The position numbers and the translations under genes were made by a program. The notes under the pieces are model-generated. The model searched no databases. It was not told the DNA's origin and saw only the letters and a program-made list of their open reading frames with translations. 10,000 nt of DNA from Neocallimastix lanati (nom. inval.) (taxonomy: Eukaryota; Neocallimastigomycota; Neocallimastigomycetes; Neocallimastigales; Neocallimastigaceae), in NCBI GenBank assembly GCA_016946835.1, contig JACVTC010000634.1:1-10000 (forward strand), written 5' to 3'. Positions 1 through 8,500 of this stretch are shown piece after piece. Every line of letters begins with the position of its first letter. Positions within the stretch are counted from its first letter, which is position 1.

Positions 1-34
1 AAAATAAACAAAATAAAAAATTAAATGATAATAA

Positions 35-277
35 AAAAATAAATTAACCAAAAATATTAGTACATGGACACTAGATTCTGGCACCACATACCATATGATA
101 TGTGATCCAAATCTATTATCAAATTATAAAAAACACAATCGGAGAATTTATTTCGCCAATGGTGAATACGTTAAGTGCAGAGGAATAGGTACTTACATAG
201 GTTATATAAATGACAACAAAATTACTCTTAAAATGTATTGTATGTTCCCTCATTCAAGAAAAATTTACTCTCAGTAG
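35..277 (+). pseudogene. Copia aspartic protease fragment
   Basis: The frame opens after a TAA at 32-34 and shows the copia protease active-site signature W-T-L-D-S-G-T-T-x-H-M around 65-97, with the catalytic Asp at 74-76. A downstream stretch (about 152-215) fits the rest of the small retropepsin fold. No start codon is expected, because in these elements protease is internal to gag-pol. The frame is lost near 238: the sequence that should follow, LYVPS-like, continues in the frame of 238, while this frame stops at 275-277. The enzyme would process the polyprotein inside the virus-like particle. It is identified from the motif and its position just before the pre-integrase region. Confidence 0.8.
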
Positions 278-561
278 ACTGTTTATCCGAACAAGGATAC
301 AAAACTGTTTTTTGTAAAAGAAATAATAAAAATTGTGTAATATTATTTAATAGTAAAAATAATAGAATCTGTACAACATATTCAAATTATTCCAGAACTT
401 ATATTATTTGGACTTCCAAGAATAAAATAAATTTTTATAATAATGATATCAATTGTAATAATGCCAATAGTGAAGAAGAGGAAAGTCTCTACGTATGGCA
501 TAGACGTTTGGGACATTATAATCTAGGAACACTTAGGAAAACATTAAAAGAATATATATAA
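238..561 (+). pseudogene. GAG-pre-integrase (zinc-binding HHCC) fragment of copia pol
   Basis: The fragment begins with LYVPSFKKNLLSV, a highly typical copia segment linking protease to integrase. It ends with WHRRLGH, which carries the two His ligands (codons 499-501 and 514-516) of the N-terminal integrase zinc finger. The matching CxxC pair lies just downstream but in another frame (codons 570-572 and 579-581), so a frame break falls between them, probably in the ATATATA run at 551-560. The TTG at 238 is not a real start; the fragment is internal to pol. In an intact element this domain helps integrase oligomerise and bind DNA ends. Confidence 0.83.
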
Positions 562-563
562 AA

Positions 564-1517
564 TGTAAATGCAAGACGTGTGCGAAAACAAAATTAAAAA
601 GTTTCCCACATTACCCCTCAGATAGTCGCGCTACTGAACCATTTGAATTGGTTCATATGGACACTGTTACTATTAATAGTAGGTCCATGTATGGAAATAA
701 ATACTTTGTTTCTATTTTAGATGATTACACTCGTTTTGGTTGGGTCTTATTTATCAAATCCAAACGTGATGTTTTTAACGCCTTTTTAAATTGGTATAAT
801 AACATTAAAAACATATTTAATAAAAATATTAAAAGATTACGGACTGACAATGGAACAGAGTTTACTAACAATAAAATTATAGAGTTTTGTAATATTAATG
901 GAATTACACATGAGTTTTCTGTCCCTTACGAACCTCAACAAAATGGACGTATCGAAAGGTTACACGGTTCTCTCCTTCCAAATGCTAGAGCGATGTTAGA
1001 GGATGCCCGCCTTAATCATGTTTTCTGGGAGGATGCCATTAGGACAGCTAACTATATCCACAATAGGATGCCACATAGAGGTATTGATAATAATGTTCCG
1101 TATGAACTTCTTTATAATGAAAAAGTCGATTATTCAAGGTTTAGAGTCTTTGGTTGTCAAGTCTTTTTCCTTGTCCCTAAACAGTTTAGAAATAAATTAA
1201 CTAACTCTTCCCTCCCAGGTATCTTTCTTGGATACGATACCAACCCAACTGCTTATAGGATTTTTGATATCACTAATAATAAAGTTGTTATTTCTCGTTC
1301 TGTTGTATTTTTTGAAGATATTCCTGGTAATGGTTCTGCTCCTCCTTCTCCTCCGGATTTAATAAATTTCACTCCTTATTATGAAATCGGGGGAAGTAAT
1401 GATGATGAAGACGTTGTAGACTTTGAGGACAATAACGTAAATGATAAAAGTATAAATGAAAATAATAACAATATGGAAAATAGTACAAACAATAATGTAG
1501 ATAGAATAATAATATGA
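564..1517 (+). CDS. Copia integrase catalytic core, open-frame fragment of the broken pol
   Basis: This is the longest intact integrase stretch of the element. It starts in frame at the zinc-finger CKTC (570-581). It carries the full D,D35E triad: Asp at 660-662 in HMDTV, Asp at 846-848 in RTDNGTEF, and Glu at 954-956 in QQNGRIERLH, with exactly 35 residues between the last two. Further on are the copia hallmarks RVFGCQVF and GIFLGYD (about 1140-1240), then the start of an acidic, Asn-rich linker. The frame ends at TGA 1515-1517. The enzyme would insert the cDNA copy into the host genome. The catalytic residues are present, but with the surrounding pol in pieces no normal protein is expected. 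The likely first residue is not a Met, because this is an internal part of a polyprotein. Confidence 0.88.
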   Translation, partial: CKCKTCAKTKLKSFPHYPSDSRATEPFELVHMDTVTINSRSMYGNKYFVSILDDYTRFGWVLFIKSKRDVFNAFLNWYNNIKNIFNKNIKRLRTDNGTEFTNNKIIEFCNINGITHEFSVPYEPQQNGRIERLHGSLLPNARAMLEDARLNHVFWEDAIRTANYIHNRMPHRGIDNNVPYELLYNEKVDYSRFRVFGCQVFFLVPKQFRNKLTNSSLPGIFLGYDTNPTAYRIFDITNNKVVISRSVVFFEDIPGNGSAPPSPPDLINFTPYYEIGGSNDDEDVVDFEDNNVNDKSINENNNNMENSTNNNVDRIII

Positions 1518-2450
1518 ACAACAACATAAATGATAATATAAATGGGTACACAAACTATTACTACAATAATTTAGATTATCCACCTCCTAATAATTTATAT
1601 TATTATAATCCATATGCCATTTGTAAATTATCCAAATAATTTCCAAAATCATTATGCTCCAAATCAATATAATTTAAATCCATATAATAATTTAAATTAT
1701 TGTATTCCTCCAAATTATTATAATTATACAGCACAAAACTTTCCCTCTCCTGTTTTAAAATTCTCAGAATGGACATCCCATAAATTACCAAAATCTAAAC
1801 GTTCTAATAATTCAAATATTAATCAAAATAATTTAAATCAATTAAATTCAAATGATGTAGACCATTTAAATCAAAATAATTTAAACAATAATTCAAATCA
1901 AAATAATTCAGACAATAATGATCAATTTAACTCGAACAATTTAAATCAAGGTAATTTAAATAATTTAAATCAAGTTATTTCGAACAACAATTTAAAACAA
2001 GGCAGTCCCAAATGACAACTTAAATCAAGCAATTCAAAATGATAATGTTAACAAGAATAATAGAAACAACTTAAATGACCAAACTAATTGCAATTAATAA
2101 TGTAAATATATCAATAATGTAAACAGTTTAACTCAACAATAATTTCGAAATATAATAATACTAGGGTAGAAGAAATAATCAGTAAAATACCAAGAATTAC
2201 AGATAATGGAGATTATAATAAGCGTGATGGAAAATCAATTGATTTAAATAATTTAACGAATAGAAATAATAATTCAAGCTCAACATCTGGAAATTCTAAT
2301 GCGGAAATTAACCAAAATATAACAAACAAAACATAAATAAACCATATGCAAGTAAATCAAATGTAAGTACTTCGGATAATATGAATAAAGATAAAGAAAG
2401 TATTTTATCTAAAAGAAACATGTTGAAGAAATGAATGAAGAAGAATTAAA
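1340..2450 (+). repeat. Asn-rich low-complexity linker between integrase and reverse transcriptase, frame-broken
   Basis: About 1.1 kb lies between the integrase core and the first recognisable RT residues. It is mainly AAT/AAC, TTA and CAA codons, giving runs of Asn with N-L-N-Q type units. The octamer-like unit AATTTAAATCAA recurs, for example near 1830, 1864, 1938 and 1962. The open pieces (1614-2012, about 2016-2095, about 2160-2335) are in different frames and each ends at a stop. Copia elements normally have a variable acidic or Ser/Pro-rich linker here, so the position is expected; the Asn bias and length are unusual. Slippage in AAT-rich DNA could explain both the expansion and the frame breaks. 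No domain is seen in it. Confidence 0.75.
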
Positions 2451-2869
2451 TGATAGGAATGGAAAGTAATAATTATAAGAAAAGGAGAGCAAGTAATTAT
2501 TATAATTTAGTTGCATTAAATTGTAGTGAAATGGAATTACCGTTACCAAACTCGTATAAAGATATATTTGATAGACCTGATAAAGAGGAATGGTTAAAGG
2601 CAATTGAAACTGAATTAAATAACATGAAGGATATGGAAGTGTTACACACTTGTTAAAGAAATTCCAAAAGGAAAGAATATAATTTCAGCTAAGTGTGTAT
2701 TTAGCTATAAGAGAAATGACGTAGGTATAATTATAAGATTTAAGGCGAGGTTAGTTGCTCGCGGTTTTACTCAAATTTATGGAATAGACTATATAGAAAC
2801 ATTCTCACCTACTTTAAAGCAAGATTCGTTAAGAGTCATTATAGCAATTTCAATTTATTATGGTTTTTG
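2450..2869 (+). pseudogene. Copia reverse transcriptase, N-terminal fragments in two frames
   Basis: The first piece (2450 to about 2655) contains the copia RT entry region, with a P-x-S-Y-K-D-I-F and E-E-W-L-K-A-I-E-T-E-L type pattern (about 2550-2615). That pattern corresponds to the family's 'W..A...E...L' segment. It then hits a TAA at 2654-2656. The second piece (about 2651-2869, frame of 2742) continues with a K-G-K-N-I-I-S-A-K-C-V-F-type strand and K-A-R-L-V-A-R-G-F-T-Q (2742-2774), one of the best copia RT signatures. It stops at TGA 2868-2870 within a T-rich run. The next RT piece follows directly in a third frame. At least one indel separates each pair of pieces. Confidence 0.82.
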
Positions 2870-3723
2870 AAATTTATCAAATTGATATTAAAGCGGCATA
2901 TTTAAATGCTGACTTAGAGGAAGAATTATATATGGAAATACCTGAAGGTAGTGAAGATTATGGTAAAGGCTATTGGAAGTTGAACAAAGCGATTTATGGC
3001 TTAAAACAAGCTGGTCGTATGTGGAATAATAAATTAGATAGTGTTCTTACTGAAATAGGTTTTGAAAGATTAAAGAGCGAACCATGTGTTTATATATTGA
3101 AAGATAAGAATAAGAATATTATTTGTATAATTGCTATTTATGTTGATGATATCCTAATTTCTGGAAAGAAAAGTGTTATAGATAGAATTAAATTAGAAAT
3201 TAAAGACAAATTCAATTTAAGTGACTTAGGAATGGTTGATTTCATAATAGGAATCAAATTTATTAAATGCAAGGATGGTTATATTATGCATCAAATACAA
3301 TATTTAAATGATATCTTAGATAGATTTGACATTGATAAATACAATGCGATATCAAATATGATGTATACTGAAAATGAGAAATTAAGAGAAACAAAGTTTG
3401 ATAAAACTACATATATGCAGGCTGTAGGATGCTTACTATATTTAGCTATGGGAACAAGACCAGATATTATGTATGCGACAAGTAAAGCTACTAGAAAGAA
3501 TCAAGATCCTACTCTCGAAGATTGGATGAATGTTATCAAGATTTTTAGATACTTAAAAGGTACAAAACATTATGGTTTAAAGATTACTAAAGACATTAAT
3601 ATAAGAGTATATGTAGACGCAGATCTAGGTGGTGATAGAGAGACAAAAAGATCAACTACTGGTTTCGTAATATTTATGGGTTCAGCTCCTGTGACATGGT
3701 ATTCAAGTTGCAACACTGCGTAG
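2860..3723 (+). CDS. Copia reverse transcriptase core and start of RNase H, open-frame fragment
   Basis: This 287-codon fragment holds the RT palm. The first catalytic Asp is in IDIKAAYLN (codon 2884-2886), followed by LYMEIPEG and LNKAIYGLKQAGRMW (about 2980-3025). The YVDD box with the paired catalytic Asp residues is at 3139-3150. The family's TRPDI and RYLKGT segments appear near 3450 and 3550. From about 3610 the frame enters RNase H with D-A-D-L-G-G-D and KRSTTGF; the first RNase H Asp is at 3616-3618. The frame is lost near 3705, just after VTWYS, and stops at 3721-3723. The apparent ATG at 2860 arises from the frame break and is not the true start. Confidence 0.88.
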   Translation: MVFEIYQIDIKAAYLNADLEEELYMEIPEGSEDYGKGYWKLNKAIYGLKQAGRMWNNKLDSVLTEIGFERLKSEPCVYILKDKNKNIICIIAIYVDDILISGKKSVIDRIKLEIKDKFNLSDLGMVDFIIGIKFIKCKDGYIMHQIQYLNDILDRFDIDKYNAISNMMYTENEKLRETKFDKTTYMQAVGCLLYLAMGTRPDIMYATSKATRKNQDPTLEDWMNVIKIFRYLKGTKHYGLKITKDINIRVYVDADLGGDRETKRSTTGFVIFMGSAPVTWYSSCNTA

Positions 3724-4068
3724 CTATATCTACCGCTGAAAGTGAATATTATAGTCTGAATGAATGTGCTTTGAAATGTATATGGTTAAGAAATTTACTG
3801 AATGAATTAGGCATAAAAATTGATTGTATAACAATTAACATTGATAATAGAGCTGCAATTTATAATAGTAAGAATGAAACAATTAATCCAAAATCAAGAC
3901 ACATAGATTTGAGATATCATAAAATAAGAGAATTGATAAAAGAAGATAAATAGACCTCAAGTATATCAAATCACAATACAATATTGCAGACGGTTTTACA
4001 AATACCTTAATGGTACTTTAACGAAAAAATTCAAGAACTCTTTACTATACAAAATTTATGAATATTAA
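3696..4068 (+). pseudogene. Copia RNase H C-terminal part and pol end, in three frames
   Basis: The frame of 3696 resumes RNase H with LQHCVAISTAESEY (catalytic Glu at 3738-3740), then DNRAAIY (Asp at 3843-3845) and the family-typical SRHIDLRYHKIREL (about 3895-3940), ending at TAG 3951-3953. The conserved copia C-terminus, with an I-A-D-G-F-T motif in place of the usual ADxxTK, continues in the frame of 3953 until TAA 4019-4021. The last residues appear in the frame of 4009 and end at TAA 4066-4068, a few bases before the polypurine tract. RNase H would remove the RNA template during reverse transcription. The three frames show at least two indels in the last 120 bases of pol. Confidence 0.82.
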
Positions 4069-4074
4069 ACTTAC

Positions 4075-4081
4075 GGGGGAA
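4075..4081 (+). promoter_or_regulatory. Polypurine tract (plus-strand primer site)
   Basis: GGGGGAA lies directly before the TGTTAG LTR start and seven bases after the pol stop. In an otherwise G-poor region a run of five G is striking. The arrangement G-run, A, then TGTTAG is the usual polypurine tract/3' LTR junction of copia elements, where the RNase H-resistant primer starts plus-strand DNA synthesis. This site fixes the left edge of the 3' LTR. Confidence 0.8.
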
Positions 4082-4387
4082 TGTTAGAAATTAAGTTTAA
4101 TATTACACAAGTATAAATAATATAAATAATATAATGTATATAGTATAACATAGATATATGAGCTAGCGTACGTAATAGTGGCGTAAAATAAAATAAATGT
4201 ATGTGAATCATGTGTAAATGTAATAGTATAAAATACATGTAAAATTAAAATTTAATATATGTACACCTTTGATATTTATTAATAAAGTTATATATTTCAC
4301 AACAAAAAGTACATATATTATTGACATTAAATATATATAACCTTAACTTTATACACCTTATACTATAATTGATATTATTTCTAGTGT
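4082..4387 (+). repeat. Putative 3' LTR, right edge uncertain
   Basis: The LTR starts with TGTTAGAAAT immediately after the polypurine tract, as copia LTRs do. The proposed end at about 4387 rests on ATTTCTA at 4377-4383, the inverse complement of bases 4085-4091, giving an LTR of about 306 bases, a size common in the superfamily. The terminal dinucleotide is not CA at that point, so the end may be mutated or lie elsewhere. An AATAAA at about 4280 could be a poly(A) signal and the TATAAATAATATAAATAATATAAT run near 4112-4135 could hold a TATA element, but in such AT-rich DNA both may be chance. The 5' LTR needed for comparison is outside the window. Confidence 0.6.
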
Positions 4388-5293
4388 TATTCATTTATTT
4401 ACTATTAATTATTTAATAATTAATATATCTATTTATTACTATGAATAGATATATAAAATTAAATTTTAATTCATAAAGGGAAAAAGTATTAAAATAATTA
4501 AAATAATTAATATATTATATTTATAATATAATTAATTAAAAATAATATATATATATATGTAGATTCTATTATTAATAAATAAAAAAATTATTTTGAAAAA
4601 TTTTACATCTTTTAAAAAAAGTGTAATCTTTAACTTCGAAAAGTATAATGTCTTTATATTGAATAGGAAAAAATAAGAGAAAATAAAAAGTAAAAATAAA
4701 AAATAATTTATTATAAAATTAACAAATATAATAATTATTATTTACATAACAAAACATTTTACATATAAAAACTTTTTTTCTGAAAAATAAGTAATTTGAA
4801 AATATTAATATATAAATTAAAGAAGTTAGTGTTTATAATTTAAAGCACAATAATAATTGACAATAACAAATAATTCTGAATATTTTGAGAAGTATTAATT
4901 TAATATAATTTATTTTTTGTTTTTTAAATATAAATTGATTTTTATATATCAAAATATATAAAAATTTATAATTAATTTTTATTATATTATATAATTCATA
5001 TTTTAATTATAAAGTATAAATACAATATAAAGTAATTTTAAATATTTAAATAAATTGTTCTTATTACTATACCTTAAATTTAAATAATTATAAAATATTT
5101 GTGTTGGTTATAAAACAATTATAATAGTAATTTGTATAAAATATTATAATATCAAAATAATTTTTAATTCTTTTATTATTTTTTTAATTTGTAAATGACA
5201 TTTAATTAATAATTATAATAATTATGAAATATATTAATGATTTATTATTATTAAATAAATTTAAAAAATAATTTTATATAATAGTTTTAAAAA
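4388..5293. other. AT-rich spacer upstream of the phosphatase gene; no gene seen
   Basis: This stretch of about 900 bases is almost entirely A and T. No coding frame of note, RNA gene or conserved motif could be recognised on either strand. It must include the 5' untranslated region and promoter of the gene starting at 5294. TATA-like strings occur throughout and cannot be told from background. It contains inverted repeats near 4404-4454, an imperfect palindrome near 4500-4538 and an (AT)n tract near 4543-4558. Confidence 0.75.
4423..4454. repeat. 11-bp perfect inverted repeat (hairpin) beside the LTR end
   Basis: ATATATCTATT at 4423-4433 is the exact inverse complement of AATAGATATAT at 4444-4454, with a 10-base loop. 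Directly to the left, a second inverted repeat has 9-base arms at 4404-4412 and 4416-4424. Both sit within about 70 bases of the suspected LTR end. The composition makes chance palindromes common, but the C and G in the first pair are matched too. The role is unknown. Confidence 0.5.
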
Positions 5294-5522
5294 ATGGAAT
5301 GCTGCGTATATATAAAACAAGAATATAATAATTTACGGCAGGTCATTATTACACAAAAGAATATAAACAATGGATATGCTTTAATTTTATACCAACATTA
5401 TTCAGTTATGAATAATATGTATGTAGCTAATTATTTACCTGTTTCTGCACTAAATCTTGATGATTGCAAATGTTATTCAGATGGTATTTATGGTTGTTTA
5501 GGTTTAATTTGTGTTAAAGATG
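5294..5522 (+). CDS. Exon 1: N-terminus and start of the SAC domain
   Basis: This exon encodes residues 1-76 and the first base of codon 77. The end of the exon, SDGIYGCLGLICVKD, matches the opening strand of SAC domains. The donor GTAATT at 5523 gives a phase-1 junction. Reading through the donor instead reaches a stop at 5537-5539 and loses the similarity, so the 81-codon open frame seen here is only an exon plus read-through. Confidence 0.86.
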
Positions 5523-8500
5523 GTAATTACTTAAAATAAATAATATTAAACTTTTATATATTTTTAAGTTAAATATATATGATTTTATAATGTTAATGTA
5601 TAGAGATTTATATGTTTTTTAAATAATAAATATGTATATATTTTGTATTTTTATTGCATTAATAATTTTTAATTCTTTAATATTATTATTTCATTTTTAT
5701 TTTTTATTAAATTTACATAATTAAATAAATGTTCGAAAAAATTAATAATAATAAATATTAATAAAGAAACTTTTTTGGCTTTAGTAACTCAAATTGATAA
5801 TCTCGGGGTATTTGATGGTAAAACTATTTATCGTATTACTGAAGTTTCATTTATTTCTTTAAATCACGATTTATATGATTATTACCTCGATAAAAAATTG
5901 CAGGCATTAATTCAAGACGAAGAAAGCAATATTAGTTTTGAAACTCACCCATGTTATGATTTGATTAAGTATTTATCAAGAGGAACGTTTTATTATTCTA
6001 ATGATTTTGATTTAACACATTGCGCCCAAAATAGATTTTTTGAAATTGGAACTAAAAATTCTTTATCATATTTAGAAAATGCAAACAGCAATTTTTTCTG
6101 GAATAAATATCTTTTAAAAGAACTTTTAAATTTTAGAAAGCATTTATTGGATATAGAAAAATTGGAATTGGATAGAAGTGGTATATTATTAGTAGTTATC
6201 CAAGGTTTTGTCTCAATAAGTAATATAAGGACTGTTGATGAAGAAGCACAAATGTGTTTAATATCAAGGTTAAGTTGTAAAAGAGTAGGAACTCGTTATA
6301 ATGCAAGAGGTATTGATGATGATGGTAATGTAGCTAATTATGTTGAAAGGTATGATAACAATAAATTATAATTATATATATATTTATTTATTAATAAATA
6401 AATAGATAAAATAAATATTTTGATTTTAATTAGTATTAATTTTTATAAAATTTTTAATTAATAATTAATTGAATTTCCTTTTTTCAATATAAAAAGTGAA
6501 ATTCTTTTCCATAATTATGAATATTATTTTTCCTTTTTACTAATTCGTGGAAGTGTACCACTCTTTTGGGAACAACCTCAAACAGCGCAAATGACACACA
6601 AGTAAGAGATTTATCTAATAATTTAATTTAATTTAATTTAATTTATTTATTTATTTATTTATTTAAATATTAATATTAAAAAAAAAAAAAAAAAAAACTT
6701 TTAATAATATCTTTTAAATATATAATTTTAAACGCAAATATTAAAAACTGAAAAAAGAATTGAATTATCTCGAGGGATGGAATCAACTGCTCCTGCTTTT
6801 AAAAGACACTTTGAAAAAATGATAAAAGTAAATTCAAAAATATTTTATCGATTTTGTTAATATTATTTTAAAAATTTTTCAATTAATCATATATTTTATT
6901 TATACGTAATATCATTATTATTTTCATTATTTATTAATATTTTCATTATATATTTTTTCCATTTTATTATATATATAATATTATATTATTAATGCTATTA
7001 TTATATATTAATATCATCTTTATAACAAATCACGTAAAACTTATTAATAAATAAATAAATATCGATATCTTAAAATTTAATGGTAATTTTTATATATTAT
7101 CAGAAATATGGTCATGTCTATATTATTAATTTATTAAGTAGAAAGGAAGGCTCGGGTGAAAACTTTTTAGGGCAGGAATATGATAAACATTTTAGAAATA
7201 GTCCAAAAAGTATTAAAAATTATTTGAATAAATTAGATTTTGATTTTCATGAAGAATATAAGAGTGGTGAATATAGGGATTGTGAAGAAATCATAAGAAC
7301 TATAAGTAATGATTTAGAAAACTATTCCTATTTCTTAATGAAAAATAATGAAATTGTAAGTAAACAATTAGGTGTTGTTCGTGTTAATTGTTTAGATTGT
7401 CTTGATCGTACAAATGTTGTACAAACATATATTGCCCTTTATGTCTTTAGAAAATTTTTTTATAATGAGAATAATGCAAATTATTGCTCTTTGGTATATG
7501 GAGATGATAACTTTAAAACAGTATTTAAGAATATTTGGGCTGATAACGGTGATTCTTTAAGTCGAATTTATGCTGGTACTGGTGCTTTAAAGTCATCTAT
7601 TACAAGAAAGGGTAAACAAACCGTATTAGGTTACCTAAATGATGCTAAAAAGAGTATTAATCGTTTTGTTAATAATGCTTTCTTTGATAAATCAAGACAG
7701 GAAACAATTAATCTTCTTTTGGGTAGATTTGATAATCAGAAAGATGTTATTTTACATGATCCGTTATCCGATGCTGTTCAAGCTAAATTACAAAAACAAA
7801 TTCATAAATTTAGTTCTAAAGGAAGTATTACTATCTTTGCAGGTACATGGAATGTCAATGGACGTCCACCTCCAAGTTATGGTAATGAAGATATATATCA
7901 ATGGCTTTATCCAGATGATGATAAATTACCTGATATATATGTTATTGGTATTGAAGAAATTGTAGAATTAACACCTCAACAAGTTATGTCAACAGATCCA
8001 GAAAAAAGACAGATTTGGGAAAATGAAATTTTGAAATTTTTAAAAAAATTAGATTCTAGTTATATTCATTTAAAATCTAAGCAATTAGTTGGCGCTTTTA
8101 TTGCTGTTTATATTAGAGATAAAGATGTAGATAAAATTAGAAATGTTGAATCAGTATTAATCAAAACAGGTTTGAAAGGTTTAGCTGGTAATAAAGGTGG
8201 TGTAGCAATTAGTATGAATTATTGTGATTCCTCTTTATGTTTTGTAACAGCTCACTTAGCTGCGGGTCAACAAAATATTGAAGATAGAAATAGAGATTAT
8301 AATACAATTTCCGAAGGTATTAATTTTAAGGGAGGAAGAAAAATTAAAGATCATGATATTGTTATTTGGACTGGTGATTTCAATTATCGTATTGATTTAC
8401 CCAATGAATATGTTCGTCAAAAAGCTTATATTGGTGATTTAGAAGAATTATTAAATAGTGATCAATTAATTAATCAAATGTTAGAAGGTAAGGCGTTTTA

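Larger units (their letters stand above)
35..4068 (+). pseudogene. Copia pol polyprotein, broken by multiple frameshifts
   Basis: This is the remnant of one pol reading frame. Frame pieces and their approximate switch points are: protease in the frame of position 95 up to about 240; pre-integrase in the frame of 238 up to 561; integrase in the frame of 570 up to the TGA at 1515-1517; Asn-rich linker pieces in mixed frames to about 2450; RT start in the frame of 2450 to about 2655; RT middle in the frame of 2742 to about 2865; RT core in the frame of 2860 to about 3705; RNase H in the frame of 3696 to 3953; then two short C-terminal pieces ending at TAA 4066-4068. Several switches fall at or next to A, T or AT runs. 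An intact relative would be cut by its own protease into PR, IN and RT-RNase H. Whether all breaks are biological or some are assembly errors cannot be told here. Confidence 0.88.
1..4387 (+). mobile_element. Ty1/copia LTR retrotransposon, degenerate, 5' end outside the window
   Basis: The domain order protease, GAG-pre-integrase, integrase, reverse transcriptase, RNase H, polypurine tract and LTR start is diagnostic of Ty1/copia; Ty3/gypsy elements place integrase last. The 5' LTR, primer-binding site and gag would lie to the left and are not seen. Pol is interrupted by about ten frame changes, so the copy is non-autonomous. The right boundary at about 4387 is an estimate: ATTTCTA at 4377-4383 is the inverse complement of TAGAAAT at 4085-4091 near the LTR start, as expected for short terminal inverted repeats, but the last bases (GTG rather than ACA) do not match. 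The classification is certain; the right edge is not. Confidence 0.93.

Noticed and set aside
1359-1791. Minus-strand open frames opposite the integrase end and the linker
   Set aside because: They are rich in Tyr, Ile and Cys, the complement of Asn-rich repeats, show no domain and overlap recognised pol sequence on the + strand.
2450-2656. Independent small protein at 2450-2656
   Set aside because: Its content matches the entry to copia RT, and the continuation is found in the next frame.
4388-5293. Centromere, origin or organellar-like DNA because of extreme AT content
   Set aside because: Introns and other spacers in the window are equally AT-rich, so composition alone gives no support.
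5294-6371. Two independent small genes at 5294-5539 and 5775-6371
   Set aside because: Both are pieces of one SAC domain and join in frame through GT...AG introns; the second has only a TTG start.
7080-7103. ATG at 7080 as the start of a separate phosphatase gene
   Set aside because: The catalytic SAC motif would lose its N-terminal half, which is found intact in upstream exons. The CAG acceptor at 7101-7103 precedes the first conserved residues.
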